From NCBI GenBank assembly GCA_002786025.1, contig NHNW01000008.1:186001-250000 (forward strand): a stretch of 64,000 bases of DNA, written 5' to 3'. This document shows positions 44,837 through 55,897 of this stretch, one piece after another; the stretch's first letter is position 1, and each line of letters opens with the position of its first letter. The notes beneath the pieces were generated by a model. That model had not been told where the DNA came from and made no database searches. It saw only the letters and a list, made by a program, of their open reading frames with translations. Origin of the DNA: Zasmidium citrigriseum (taxonomy: Eukaryota; Ascomycota; Dothideomycetes; Mycosphaerellales; Mycosphaerellaceae). The position numbers and the translations under genes are program-made.

Positions 44837-46059
44837 TGTCTTGGGGTTTGATCTCGTCTTCTCGGATACTTCTCAGAGATCTTTCGCGGTTCGGTCTTAG
44901 ATTCGAGTATTTGTCTCCAGAGGCTGTATTCAGTCCATACGAGATTACCTGCGAATTGGCGGATGAAAGCCGTCTTGCAAGGCCGTGAGTCTCGAATGAG
45001 TGTGCAGGGCAAATGGGATTGAGCTTCAAAGCATCCTTCACCTTGTTGCTTACATCTTGAGGAACTTGGTTGTCGATGTATGTCTTGGCCGAAGTCGGCT
45101 GTGGTTTCGTGAAGGAGTGACGTTGAAATGCTTCCGCATATCCGCTTCGGGTTCCCCGCATGGGACAAGGCTCGCATAAGAGCCTATAGAACCCAAAATA
45201 TCCAATGTCTCTATGAGTGGAAGTAATGAGAGGCTGCTGAGATGGCTGACATCTCCAGGCGTAGCAGATCGCAATTCTGCGCTCCGGTCTTGGGCTGAAG
45301 TGAAATCGGTCAACTTGCTCCAAGCAATAAGCTCGTCGTTACAGCCTTTGTCAGGTCTGATATCGGTTGAGAAGTCAGGGTCGAACTGAAGACGATAGCA
45401 CGCTGATGACATGGATCATACTTCCGGAGAATGCACTCCAATCTCCAATACGGAGGAAGCTCGGCAAGGCTGTCTGTGCCAGGAATGGCCAAGGCTGTAG
45501 ACCCAGGCTGCTATGGAAGGTTTAGCCTCGTGTGTGAAGGGTCTACTTACCAGGCGCCCTAGCATGATCTCCAGGGTCGCTCTGCAGATTGAACACAGCC
45601 TTGACAGAGGCTATGTCCACCGGCTAGATGGTATCCTGTGCGGCACCTTCGATGGAGGTCATGCGGTAATTGAACATGCTGTCGTCCAGCCATAGGACTA
45701 GCCGAGCACTGACTCCAACACGCCTTTCAATTTCAAGCGATAAAGACATGGAAAGACTTCATAGTCGAACGAGTTGGCAGAGAGGTCGATGCAAAGGAGG
45801 CCATCGGGGAGTCGGCGCTACTTCAGCCGACAACGCCAAACCCTTTACGGCATGCTGTTCGTAGCGCAGCTTTTGTCAGCCACCCTTTGTCAAAGTAGCT
45901 GGATCACCCTGGGTACTGTGCCGTCTTGGGTCATCCATATGTCCGATATAGCTGAAAGATGTCTCCAAACAGGCGTTGCTCCTTCACCACGAGAGCTCCA
46001 GTATTCAGACGAAGCCTCATCGCCACCCAAAACTCGTCCGGCGATAACGAAGCTTCGCC
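44837..46059. other. Intergenic with possible decayed coding remnants
   Basis: 1.2 kb between the MmgE/PrpD start and the Zn2Cys6 start. On the minus strand several protein-like stretches lie in different frames (near 45760, 45690, 45600, 45420, 45200) and are interrupted by stops, for instance a TAG after GAAQDTI and resumption as PVDIASVKAVFNLQSDPGDHARAP. No splicing I tried gives a sensible protein. Confidence 0.4.
45050..45720 (-). pseudogene. Possible gene relic, unidentified
   Basis: Minus-strand fragments: LVLWLDDSMFNYRMTSIEGAAQDTI, stop, PVDIASVKAVFNLQSDPG, a possible 40-bp intron, then frames continuing as PGTDSLAELPPYWRLECIL and LQFDPDFSTDIRPDKGCNDE. The composition is protein-like but frames and stops conflict. 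It may be a decayed gene or a multi-exon gene I failed to splice; family unknown. Confidence 0.25.
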
Positions 46060-47627
46060 ATGGTATACCGCGGGAAGCTGAGCAAAGCGTGTGCGGAATG
46101 CAGGTCGAAGAAGACTAGGGTAAGGCCGCAAGAGCGTATTCGGGCGAGGCATGCTAAACGCAGCTGGCTGACGACTCGATACAGTGCGATGCGGCGAAGC
46201 CGACGTGCGGCCAATGTAAACGTGCTGGACGCATATGTTCGGGATACCGAGATCTGAACGCCCTGCGATTGGTCGACCAGTCGACTGAGGTGTCTTCGAG
46301 GGTGAAGAGGACCAAGAACAAGGCTAGCCAGCCTCCGTTGGGTTATGAGGTTGAATCCTCGCCGTCGTCTAGCTCGACTTCGTCGGACGAGCTCGTAGAA
46401 TGCAGCGCCATTGCCGCGTTTCCGGCGACCCAATTCTGGTTGGAAGGGAATGCCAAGAACATTTTCTTCCAGCAGTATACCTGCGGGCCCAGGAAGTCGG
46501 AGCTGGACTTTGCCGACTCGGTGTACAGCTCGCGTAAGACCACCGGTATGCTGGAGAGCATCATTACTGCACTTGGACTCGTGGCGTTACCTAAGGAGGC
46601 CCGGAGCCTTGCTATGACGGACCTTGCTTCGCAGAAGTACTTGTCTGCTTTGCGGCAAACCCAGAGTGCCTTGCTGGATCCTCGAAAAGCGAAGAGCGAC
46701 GAGACTCTCGCTACCGTTCTGTTGCTGGGCCTTCACGAGCTTGTTGCAGTCCAAGATGTGGCGACTGATCGTAGTCGGCTGTCGGTCCATCTCAACGGTG
46801 CTATCAGACTGCTTGAACTGCGAGGCAATTGCCAGCTCACCAGCTTTTGCAATAGTCGAATGTACGATCGTGCGTGCACACAACTGATGTACACCAGCAT
46901 ACTGAACCGGAAGCCGATACCATACGCTTTCCTGAGGATATCAAGAGGCCTCCGACATCAGATGCACCTCGAAGAGATCTCTGGCGCTGATCTGCTAGAG
47001 ATGGCGGCGCGGCTTTGTCTGATGCTGGAAGCTGTCGACCGAGCAGAGAAGGTCGAAGACATCGTGGATGTATTCCAGATCTTGGTTGCGCTGGACAATG
47101 AGATTGTGGTCTGGGAAAAGAGTCTCTCTTGGCGGTTCGATGTGGCGAAGAAACCGATCGAGAATCCTGACAAGAGCTTCCTTCGATTCCAGGAGAGCTA
47201 TCTCAACCGGCTGGCAGGGTCTTCGCGGAACAGGTACCGCTGTGTCCGGATCGTAATCAACGAGGAGATTGTGCGTATCGCAGAGACGTATCCCGAGGTC
47301 CTGGATTTGGCAAGCGCAACAGCAGCTTTCGATGTCGAGCGTGCCAAAGCCACGATCCTGACAATGTCGCAAGACATCTGCCAGAGCGTGCCGTATTTCC
47401 TTGGGCAGGACTCTTGTCGTGACTGGCGGGAGGAGTCGCTGGATCCGCCGACGATGTTCGGTGGCTCGGCGATGTTGATGCCGTTGTACTTTGCGTCGAA
47501 TCCGAAGAGGATCTCGCCGGCGATGCATCAGTGGCTGCTTGGGCAAGTGTCACGAATCGCAAGGGAGACTGGGCTCTCGAAGGTCAATGAGATGTTCGCG
47601 GATAGAGGTGTGGTTGAGGTGGCGTGA
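46060..47627 (+). CDS. Zn2Cys6 transcription factor
   Basis: Predicted 500 residues, exons 46060-46119 and 46185-47627. Splicing joins CAECRSKKTR to CDAAKPTCGQCKRAGRIC, giving the exact C-x2-C-x6-C-x6-C-x2-C-x6-C binuclear cluster (Cys 11, 14, 21, 28, 31, 38). The intron inside the finger is typical. A Ser/Lys linker follows, then a long helical regulatory domain of the fungal-specific TF class (LLELRGNCQLTSFC, ADLLEMAARLCLML, and so on). Nuclear regulator. Target genes are unknown; the divergent MmgE/PrpD gene is the nearest candidate. It is about 30 kb from the PKS. Confidence 0.94.
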
Positions 47628-48183
47628 AGAGGTGAGGTCGAAATAGAGCTAGCGACAAGGTTGCCACGCTTCTCGCATGGCAGTCATGCCTTCCTCGTGG
47701 ATGTGATCAAGATTTGGCCGGCAGGAGCGAAACGCCTTGTTCCGACAGCAAGGGAAACCGCGAATCCCCCATGGCGACGGGGCCGATGCTGAGGTACCGC
47801 CGCCGAGCGAACCGGCATGTTCATTTGGGACAGACGAGACGAAGACTCGAAAGGCGATCTGGAGCGGAGATCAATCATGAATGGTCGTGAACAGAAGCAA
47901 GTAATAATAGTTACACGAAGCTCAGTTCTGTACATGGCACTGACAGCGTATTAAACGTCTTCACACTCCAAACAAAATTCCTCAAAATGGGTCTCGACAG
48001 CAATAGTCAGAGACGCAAACCTCCCCTCCGATACTGCATGAACGCTAGCAAAAGTACTCTCGCTCCAAATCATTCCAAGTCGTAGCATTTCGCTGGTATA
48101 TCCGTTTCAATGGCTCCGAAAACTCCGAACCTGCTAATCCCACATGGCACGCTGTACAAGACTGAAAGGCAATGCGGGGCTGG
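47628..48183. other. Intergenic, no gene seen
   Basis: 556 bases between convergent genes; nothing recognised. Confidence 0.5.
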
Positions 48184-48817
48184 CTATAACGCCATGACAC
48201 CGACAACACCTGCCAGTATTGCTGCACCGCCCATAATCACGCCAGATAGAGACTGGCCGTACTGTGTCGAAGCCCCGCTCACGTGTGCCAGACAAGCACC
48301 TCCATTGTTGGTGTGATCGGCACCAGCTGTCACTTGCACGCCGTATTGGTAGTAGGCGTTTCCAGTCAGGTTGTAGTTGACGGTGGTGGTGATGTTAGAG
48401 CCATATCCACCTGCTACAATCGTGGCCATGCATGAAGCGGATCGCTCGGCGCTGTTGAGATGGCATGTTTCGGTGACGGTAGCGCTGGTCTCGGAGTAGA
48501 TGGCAGGAGTCGTGACGATGAAGAAGTCGGAGCCCTCGGTGATGGTGGCCGTCTGCGGTGACGTTAGTATGAGTATGATGCTGAGGTCTACGTTCATGAC
48601 TGACTTGAGGACTGCATGCATTATTCATGGGCGCTGACGTGCATGACAGCACGTACGTGGTTGAGCCATCGCATGCATTCTGTACTGAAGCTGCCCAGCC
48701 GGCATTGGGATCCATGTTGTCGATGAAGAGTTGCACGGTATCGCCCGTGATGGCGCTAGTTTGGGCGTAGGCATAGCCTAGCGAGGCAAGGACGGTGACG
48801 AGTCGTGGAAAGACCAT
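48184..48817 (-). CDS. GPI-anchored-type secreted surface protein
   Basis: Predicted 193 residues, exons 48817-48605 and 48552-48184 (52-bp intron, ACTAAC branch). A signal peptide (MVFPRLVTVLASLGYAYA) is followed by a Thr/Ser-rich ectodomain with six cysteines and NxS/T sites such as NIT and NLT. The end is a small-residue segment then a hydrophobic tail (SGVIMGGAAILAGVVGVMAL), which fits a GPI attachment signal. It is similar in build to many fungal cell-wall proteins. No catalytic motif; specific role unknown. Confidence 0.85.
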
Positions 48818-50565
48818 TTTCGCGATGTTTTCTCAGCAAATTCGGCGGGTTCGAATGGGAAGCGTCGTGGAAGCGAAGCGGATTACGAGGTCGTAGTTGG
48901 AGTAAGGACTGACTCGAGAGAGCGACTGGAAAGTGACGTGTGGTGGTGACAGCAATTCGGGACACGCTGACCTCTGGTGGGAAAGGGAGCTTGGTCGAGT
49001 TTATGAGGTGCTTGCCTCCTCTCAGCGATTGAGCTTGTTGGCCATCCCGCCTGCAGAAACGGCCTCTAGGTGGGCAGAGTTTCCATGGGCCAACGGTGGA
49101 GCTGGACTTGGACAGGAGCGAAGGAGGCATGGTGCCAATTTGCAGGAATTCAAGCCGGTACGGGAGGCTGAAGCGAGTGCGGGTGTGGTGCCTGCGCCTT
49201 TAGCTGCCCTCTAGACCTAACGCTCGCCTTCCTTGCGTGGGCATGTCGCCAGGCGATGGAGATGCCGATATGCCGTATAGATGGCATTGATATCCACCGT
49301 CACCATCTGCGGATGTTGGCCCATCGACCGAACCAAATGGCCGCCTCTCAGCAACCGTCCTCACGCGGTCCTGATCCAGCGGTGCCATTGTCTGGATGAA
49401 AGCCATTCCCCTAGCGGCGAAAGATGAAGTCGAACCCTTGCCGTCGCGTGGCGTCGATCGCCTCCGGCCGCAACGAGCCGAAGAACGCAGGGGCCAGGGA
49501 CGCCGCAAAGCTTGGAAGGGGCGATTAAAATTAGATTCCTTCTTGCAACTCTTCCACCTCGCTTCCACCACACTCGGACTTGTCACCGTGCCATCTCACG
49601 CCGATTGGACACAGTCGCCGTACTCCTGTCCACTTTTGCCTGATCCGGAGCCTCGAAATGGTATTCAACAAGACGCTATCGGCCCTGTTCTGTTATCTGA
49701 TCTTGGCTTCGGTTCGACCTTACTATCGCAAGATGAAGACTGCGGACTGCTTCAGACGCTTCTTCGTCTCAAGCCTTGCAGTCGTCCGCCAGCTGGACTG
49801 TCCAGATCGCAACATTCCGATCCCTCCATGATACATTCCGCCGGTATCATGTCTCGAACGCGCACTCCTTCATCATGAGGCCACGCAACCCCCAGACAAC
49901 GCAAACTGCAACAATCGCACGAGATGTAACGGTAATCGACCGTCCAGATACTGCACGATCTCCCCATCACATACCGGATTTTGCCCTCTTGGCTGTGGTC
50001 ACAAGCTGTCAAGATAGCATGTCTCAGAGTTTGACCTTATCCAGAACCTTAACCGTTGGGTCGATCGTGCAGATCGCTGTCTACGCTGCTGACAACCCAA
50101 CGGTTGACACTTTGCGGAACCTGCTTTTGTCGAAAGCTGGACGTGTCACGTCGCCAGAGCGCGCCTGATGATTTCGCGAGGCACGGCAGAACAGTCGATG
50201 GGATTCCTCATCGATATTTTTCGAACACGTTCGAGATGTGGCTTGCTTGCTTGCGCTGGCAGTGGAAAATGCCAGCCGCCTCACCCAGCTGCAGGGATCA
50301 GATGTCTCTCAAGTGATATTCACCTGCATCAGCAAGCGGTAGACGGCTGTGGCAGCACCAGTCACATAGTTTCAGTCTGAAGTCTCTGCTGACATCTTCG
50401 ATTTTGCTATCTGGAGATTGCCGCACGGAAAATATACCCGCTTCAATATTGGCACGATAATGACCACTGATGACCGGATTGAGAGATGTCGAAAGAAGCT
50501 CATAGTATTGCAGTATCTTCGACCGCACCTGCTCCCGCCATACGGAAATTCGGGACGACGGCCAT
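48818..50565. other. Gene-poor 1.7-kb stretch
   Basis: The longest gene-free interval of the window. Open frames of 60-160 codons occur on both strands (for example 49396-49878 +) but have no start context, domain or splice pattern that convinces. No repeat or transposon end was recognised by eye. Confidence 0.5.
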
Positions 50566-51636
50566 TCACGCTGACTCCTGGTCCAAGATCTGGTTCAGCT
50601 CGTTCCAGACACGCTCAGCAGTTGCCTCGCCCTCTTTGCTGGTCACCCAACAGGCACACCTGATGGACATGTCAGTCTGAATAGCAATTATGCGTGGGGA
50701 AAGACTACTTACGGCTCCACCCTCATCTTGTTGATGTACTGGCCATGCCTATCGTCAACGTTGGGCACAGAGGCAATGGCGTCCACAAGCATTCGGCCGC
50801 CCTCATCCTGCGATCTTTGCAACATTCGTTTCGCAGTCGCCACGCCAAACCCTTCCATTGGATGCAGTCCTGAAGAACACCAGCCTGGATTGACGAAATT
50901 CAAGCACACCTTCGGCTGGCCCGACGCCTTCATTTGCGCCGCCAACTTGCGCCCGTACAGGACGACGAGCAACTTTGTGTCGTTATATCGACCGTCAAAG
51001 TCCGATACTGGCTTCTTCAGGCCTTCGAAGACTCGTTGTTCCTTGCGCGCTGGCAGCTTGGCGAACTTGTGCAAATCGGAGTCTACGATGCTCATTCGCG
51101 GGGTGCTTTTGGTCGTCTTCGCAGTCTCTTGCATTTTGGGCAAGAGAAGTCTGGCCAGCAAGAAGGTCGAGATGACATTGACCTTCACGCAAGATCTGCA
51201 AGACGTCAGCGAGGACAACCTGCCTCGCATGGGTTACTTACTCGTGATCTTCTACCATCTCGAAGGTCTTCGGCCACAAGCCAGCATTCAGCAGCACCGC
51301 ATCTAATCGATCAAGGCTCTGAGCTCGGTGCGCAAAAGCTCTTAACGAAGCAGATCTGGCCATGTCGACCTCCCACACCTCCATCACGCCCTTGCGATCA
51401 AACTCTTGCTCGATTGCTGAGCGAGCCTCTTCACCTTTCGAGATAGTCCGGACTGCCAGGATGATGCGCCTCGCATTCAGTCTGACCAGGTGCCTCACAG
51501 CATCGCGCCCAAGTCCAGCATTGGCCCCGGTGACGATCACTGTCTGCCCTTCGAATGATGTCGTGGGTATTGGGGCACGATACGTTGCTTGCGAGGAGAT
51601 CAAGCCAAAGACGGCCGACGGTGTAGGTCCAGACAT
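50566..51636 (-). CDS. Short-chain dehydrogenase/reductase
   Basis: Predicted 323 residues, exons 51636-51242, 51195-50713, 50659-50566. It has the Rossmann motif TGANAGLG (about 36-43), DAVLLNAG (NNAG-equivalent), and active-site Ser about 171 in VDSDLH with Tyr about 202 and Lys about 206 in YNDTK. The C-terminal SKEGEATAERVWNEL is typical of the retinol-dehydrogenase-like fungal SDRs often found in metabolite clusters. The last exon is only 94 nt and was recovered from a 53-bp intron. Cofactor probably NADP(H); substrate unknown. Confidence 0.92.
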
Positions 51637-52277
51637 TCGAATCCGATTTCCTTGCGACTTTTCAAAACCTGCTTGTGGAAGTGATTGTCCTGATGCGTTG
51701 CAGTGACAAGTTCATCGATCTGTGCAAGGCTGTGAGACTTCTTTATACTGCCCTCGCCAATGGCAAGAATGCGCCACAGTTGGAGAGCCTGACGCCGACC
51801 ACCGATGCCATTCTGTCATTGACACCATTCTTGGACGACAAGCATCGAAACAAAAGCTCCAGAATTCTGCTGCCTGACAGCCTGGTCTTCGAGGCGTTCT
51901 CTTCAAAGTCACACCGGACATTGCATGGTGGCTGCATGGCATCTCAGCTGAGGTCCGGAGATTCAGGGCTTGTGTTCCTCCGGCGTGGCTTGAAAGAATG
52001 TTGTGCGGAATACTCGCACAATGTACTGGTTACAGCGCTCACTGCCCAGATGCCATGAAACATGGATACTTTCGCATTGGGACAACGATCAGATTTTAGG
52101 GCTGTTCAGCTGTGGCTTGGAGTTGGCGTGGTTGTTGCTGCGACAGGCTCGGCGTCAGACTTGGTGACTTGGCTGTCTCTGCGGCCGGCCCTGCCATACA
52201 TTCTCCGGCTCCGAAAAGCTGCGATCTTTAGGATCCAACTTCTCATCATTAGGGCCATGTGACCCGGAGTGCGCGCG
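51637..52277. other. Intergenic, no gene seen
   Basis: 641 bases. A 127-codon plus-strand frame at 51675-52058 lacks recognisable features. Confidence 0.5.
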
Positions 52278-53087
52278 TTACAGGCGTATGAAGCCTTGCG
52301 GCAGTTCAGCATCAGCGATCCATGCCCTGACTGTCTGAGCAAACAGCTTTGAATCCTGCCGTATCCACGCATGTCTCATCGCCGGATGGCTTATAGCGTA
52401 TGTCTGAGGGTTTCTCTCGCGGCCGATTTCAGCGACCTTGACGGCCTGCTCGACATTGTCATTCGACGGGAGAATCCCGCGCTTCGTCGCCGCGATGACC
52501 AGTGTTCTTGCTAGCCACGGCACTGGCCACCCATCTGGCGACAAAGAGTCCACAAAAGTCTCGCGGAAACGTTGGACGGTTCTGTCTCTCGGATCGCCTC
52601 TTGGAATGTCTGTTCCGTCCAGAAGCCAGCTGACGACCGAACGAGGAAATGCGTTTTCGATGCGAGATTCCACCCATATTGCGTACGGTAGGTAAGGCGT
52701 GAACGCCGTCTTTGGAAGCTTGAGAAAGCCCGAAATGAGCATCGTCTCGACGAGTTCAGGGTGCGTGGATGCCAGTTTGAGTGCTACGCTGGCACCGAGA
52801 CTATGACCGACAACATGGGCTTTGCCGCCGACGGCCTTTTCGCGGATCAATCGACCGAGGACGTGTGCGCATTTTTCCAAGCTGAATGGTGCGAGATGTC
52901 GAGACTTGGCATAGCCAGGAAGGTCAGGGATCAGTAAGTGAAAGTCCTTGAGATGCGGCTCGACCATGTCCCAATCTTTTCGCCCGCAACCCGCACCATG
53001 AATGAGCAGGATGGTCGCTTGCGAGCTTTCGTTGACAGAGTCGTGCGGAAGCAGCTCTTCTCGAGTACCCGCGTGCGAAGTCGCCAT
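52278..53087 (-). CDS. Alpha/beta hydrolase
   Basis: Predicted 269 residues, single exon. Oxyanion motif LLIHGAGCG, nucleophile Ser about 96 in VVGHSLGAS, and a C-terminal region with candidate His in SHPAMRHAW are those of a soluble alpha/beta hydrolase (epoxide-hydrolase/esterase type). The frame is open to 53294, but an upstream start would overlap the end of the next gene, so the Met before ATSHAGTREE is chosen. It is 107 bp downstream of the C78 peptidase gene on the same strand. Substrate unknown. Confidence 0.85.
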   Translation of the reverse strand: MATSHAGTREELLPHDSVNESSQATILLIHGAGCGRKDWDMVEPHLKDFHLLIPDLPGYAKSRHLAPFSLEKCAHVLGRLIREKAVGGKAHVVGHSLGASVALKLASTHPELVETMLISGFLKLPKTAFTPYLPYAIWVESRIENAFPRSVVSWLLDGTDIPRGDPRDRTVQRFRETFVDSLSPDGWPVPWLARTLVIAATKRGILPSNDNVEQAVKVAEIGRERNPQTYAISHPAMRHAWIRQDSKLFAQTVRAWIADAELPQGFIRL

Positions 53088-53194
53088 CGTTGGATATTGT
53101 TCTACCGACGAAAGGTGGCAGGCGGGCAGAAGCTGAAGAGCTGGGAGACTTCCAATGACGTCGGGTCGCTCCTGCTCAAGCCATTCATCGTATT

Positions 53195-54096
53195 CTAAGC
53201 CACGTGCTCGATCTCCAGAGTCTCGAACGCCTTGAACCGCGACAGAGACCTCTGACTCTTTCGATACCTTCGGAGGAGCAATTGCGCCTTCCATCCGGTA
53301 CAGTCGGAATCAGAAAGAGGACTTCGAATCTTCGAAGGTGGGTTCCACGCCGGATCGAAACACAGCAACCTCCGTTTTCCGGACCGCATTCGTTCAATTC
53401 CAACAATTGACAACGAATGTTGCGGTCGTTGCAGGAATACGGGCATGCGATTTGTTCGAACGACTCGTTCTGACGAAGATGCCGAAGACGCCGAAGACGA
53501 AAAGTACTCTTCAACGGAGTCAAGCAGATTTTCGGGAGCACCTCTGCCAGAGAAGCTTTGCCCTCTGCACGCAACATCGAGGCTTAAGAAGAGCGCTTCT
53601 GCCTATGTCCTGTCAGGAAAGATCAACAAATAGCTGATGTGCTAACCTCTGAAGTACCAACGTACTTCCTCGTGCCTCTGATGCCGCCAGTCAGCATCCT
53701 GCCATGTGCATTGATGCCGGCATCCCAAGCATCTTCGATCAACGCTTGAAGCTTCAGGACGGTCGGCTTCACAGGACTGAACTGTGCATTCGTAGCAGCT
53801 AGAGAAGCCCACAGCATCTGGATGTTGCGATACCCGCAGAATTGAGCCCCTTCGCTCGGCAACTTCGACACTGAAACGGCATTGTCAGTGCACAGGTACG
53901 CCTTCTCGACATCGCTGTCATGCTCCAACAGTCGCGCAAGCTTAGGCACAACGCCAGACAGGCTGTTCGAATCGTCTTCATCTTGCAGTAGCTTGGCTAT
54001 ATCGCCTGGCATTTGCTCCTCGAACGCATATTGACCGAGATCTCTCTTCTGACTATCGATCAGCATTGATTTTAACAACATGGACTGAAGGGTCAT
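53195..54096 (-). CDS. Peptidase C78 (UFSP/ZUP1-like) family protein
   Basis: Predicted 285 residues, exons 54096-53647 and 53602-53195; the 44-bp intron ends at CATAG and restores frame. The core motif GAQFCGYRNIQMLWASL places the catalytic Cys at about 87, and PVFLQRPQHSLSIVGIE carries the His of the pair. The family removes ubiquitin-like modifiers: animal UFSPs act on UFM1, and ZUP1 cuts K63 ubiquitin chains in genome maintenance. The zinc fingers of ZUP1 are not seen upstream, so this is either a short form or has further 5' exons. Confidence 0.87.
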
Positions 54097-54602
54097 ACTC
54101 CGAGGCGTCGAAACTCTCCATCGGCAGCCGCCATCAGCCCTCGGGCCTCAACATGACTTTACGAGCCATGAACTATTATGTCTCCAACTGAGCAAACATT
54201 CGCACGCGGCAGCATGGAACATCGCGTGCCTCGCCAGATAGCACGTATACGACCCAGCCACGGACCATGAGTAATTCCACCCGGAGTCTCACCAACCTCC
54301 AGGAACCACGAAATCCGGTTTTGTATCTGCAGAGCTGCAGAACCTCTCGTTCAGCCGTCCATTCCGCAAGCCAAAAGCAGCCTTGATGACGTGGACGGGG
54401 TTCAGATTTGGTGAGAGCAAGGTTTCACGGCAGCGATTGGGTAGCGAACCAAGCTTTTCTGCCAAAGCTTGGTCTCTTCTTCGTAAAAGTGCCGCTCGCC
54501 TGCGTGTCTTAAGAAGGAAAGGGAAGCGCCTTATCTCACTTTTGAGCTGTCGTCTCCCGTCTTCGTTCTATTTGCTCTGCCACTCGCTCGAACACCGCAA
54601 CC
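54097..54602. other. Shared upstream region, no gene seen
   Basis: 506 bases between divergent starts of the C78 peptidase and the small Cys-rich gene. May hide 5' exons of the former. Confidence 0.45.
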
Positions 54603-54936
54603 ATGACCGCCCAGAACGACGTCGAAATGCAATACCAGTCGTCGACTGAGCAGATGAGCCAAGCTCAATCGCCAAGCGACGCCGGCGCTTCGGAAGAACA
54701 GGCGAGTGAATTTGGCCCCAGCCGCGCGTTGCCGGGCAAGCCGGGGAGCTGACGGGTCGCGTTGTATGCAGTGCTCGCAGAACAAGACGGAAGAGAAGCC
54801 AAAGAGGACATTTTTGGGAATGCGTGGTGGTGGCATCATTTGTGAGATGGAATGGTTAAGAGGAGATGGATTTGGTTGCTGACGGTTGGTGACAGTGGAC
54901 ATGTGTGCCTGTTTCATCTGCTGCGAGTGCATGTAA
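54603..54936 (+). CDS. Small cysteine-rich tail protein (CYSTM-like)
   Basis: Predicted 69 residues from three small exons: 54603-54701, 54772-54841, 54896-54936 (210 nt). The N-terminal half is polar and Gln/Ser-rich; the C-terminal half is KRTFLGMRGGGIILDMCACFICCECM, a Gly-rich turn followed by a Cys-rich hydrophobic end, as in small CYSTM-like membrane-associated proteins of fungi. The first intron needs a GC donor (CAG|GCGAGT); reading through instead gives a 50-residue protein ending before the Cys tail. The GC-AG model is preferred because it alone yields the RGGG-Cys ending. Confidence 0.65.
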
Positions 54937-55376
54937 GCAGTCCGAGGCATGTCGGAGAAGTGCAATGGCTAATGAGACTTTTAGGGAGGGATGCTGCAAT
55001 TGCATTGATGATTGCTGCTGTTGCTAGATTATGTTTACGACCAAGATACCTTGAACAACTCGATGCGGTAATAAGAACGATATCCCAAAACAGGCCCGGG
55101 CGGCACAGCGCCAGCAACAGGCAGTTTTCAGCTGAGATAAGTAGTCAACTCCAATTACGTCTCCTTCATCTCCATTTCTCTTCCCTTTCACAATCGATAA
55201 CACTCGCCTCTGCTGGAGACTAGGCCATTTCCGGCCGCCATCGGATCATATCATACCCCGAATCCTTGAGCTGAGACCGCGATCCTTCGCGAGGAGTGTT
55301 TGACCCAGCACGACTTCGCACATAACCCCGCTCGCACATACAATCACACCAGAAGACCCCATCCAAACAGTTGACC
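54937..55376. other. Intergenic, no gene seen
   Basis: 440 bases between two rightward genes; promoter region of the next gene. Confidence 0.5.
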
Positions 55377-55781
55377 ATGGCCTCCGGACTCCTCACCTCC
55401 CAATCTCCCCACCTCCTCACAACCGCCACCGTCCTCTCCCTCTTCCCCCTCGGCATGGGCATCGCCGGCACCCTCAACCCCTCCAGCGGCTTCACAATAT
55501 TCAACTTCCAGCAACCCAAAACTCCCGAAGCGCAAAAGCTCACCAAAGACTTCTTCCTCTACTGGGCGTCGAGGGACCTTTTCATGGGCGCGGCGATTTT
55601 GATCGCGGCTTGGAATCACGATCGGAAGACGCTGGGAGGGATTTATCTTGCTATGTGTGGTGTGGGAGCTTTTGATGCTTGGATTAGTTGGAGGGTTAGT
55701 GGGAGGGGGGTTTGGGTGCATTTGGGATTTGTGCCGGTGCTTGTGGGGGTTGGTGGGGGGTTGTTGGGGTGGTTTGATTGA
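55377..55781 (+). CDS. DUF4267-type small membrane protein
   Basis: Predicted 134 residues, single exon. Four hydrophobic segments: LLTTATVLSLFPLGMGIAG, FLYWASRDLFMGAAILIAAW, GGIYLAMCGVGAFDAW and VHLGFVPVLVGVGGGLLG. The ASRDLFMG and GAFDAW signatures match the DUF4267 family of small four-helix membrane proteins found widely in fungi and bacteria. Function unknown. Confidence 0.85.
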   Translation: MASGLLTSQSPHLLTTATVLSLFPLGMGIAGTLNPSSGFTIFNFQQPKTPEAQKLTKDFFLYWASRDLFMGAAILIAAWNHDRKTLGGIYLAMCGVGAFDAWISWRVSGRGVWVHLGFVPVLVGVGGGLLGWFD

Positions 55782-55897
55782 ATGGGAGCCAAATGAGGTT
55801 GAACGGGTGTGAGTGAGTGTCTTGATATCTTGGCTTTTACCAGGTGCAGGCGTAAGAATGCAGTCCGTCAAACATCGACTTGTTCAGCTGGGCACTC

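Noticed and set aside
48845..48865. GGTTCGAAT resembling a tRNA T-loop
   Set aside because: No acceptor or anticodon stems pair around it; also seen inside coding sequence at about 16987.
49396..49878. 160-codon plus-strand frame in the 1.7-kb gap
   Set aside because: No signal peptide, domain, repeat or splice evidence; composition is mixed and overlaps other equally poor frames.
52278..53294. Upstream start at 53294 for the alpha/beta hydrolase
   Set aside because: It would overlap the C-terminal codons of the C78 peptidase gene and adds sequence unlike the family; the start at 53087 is favoured.
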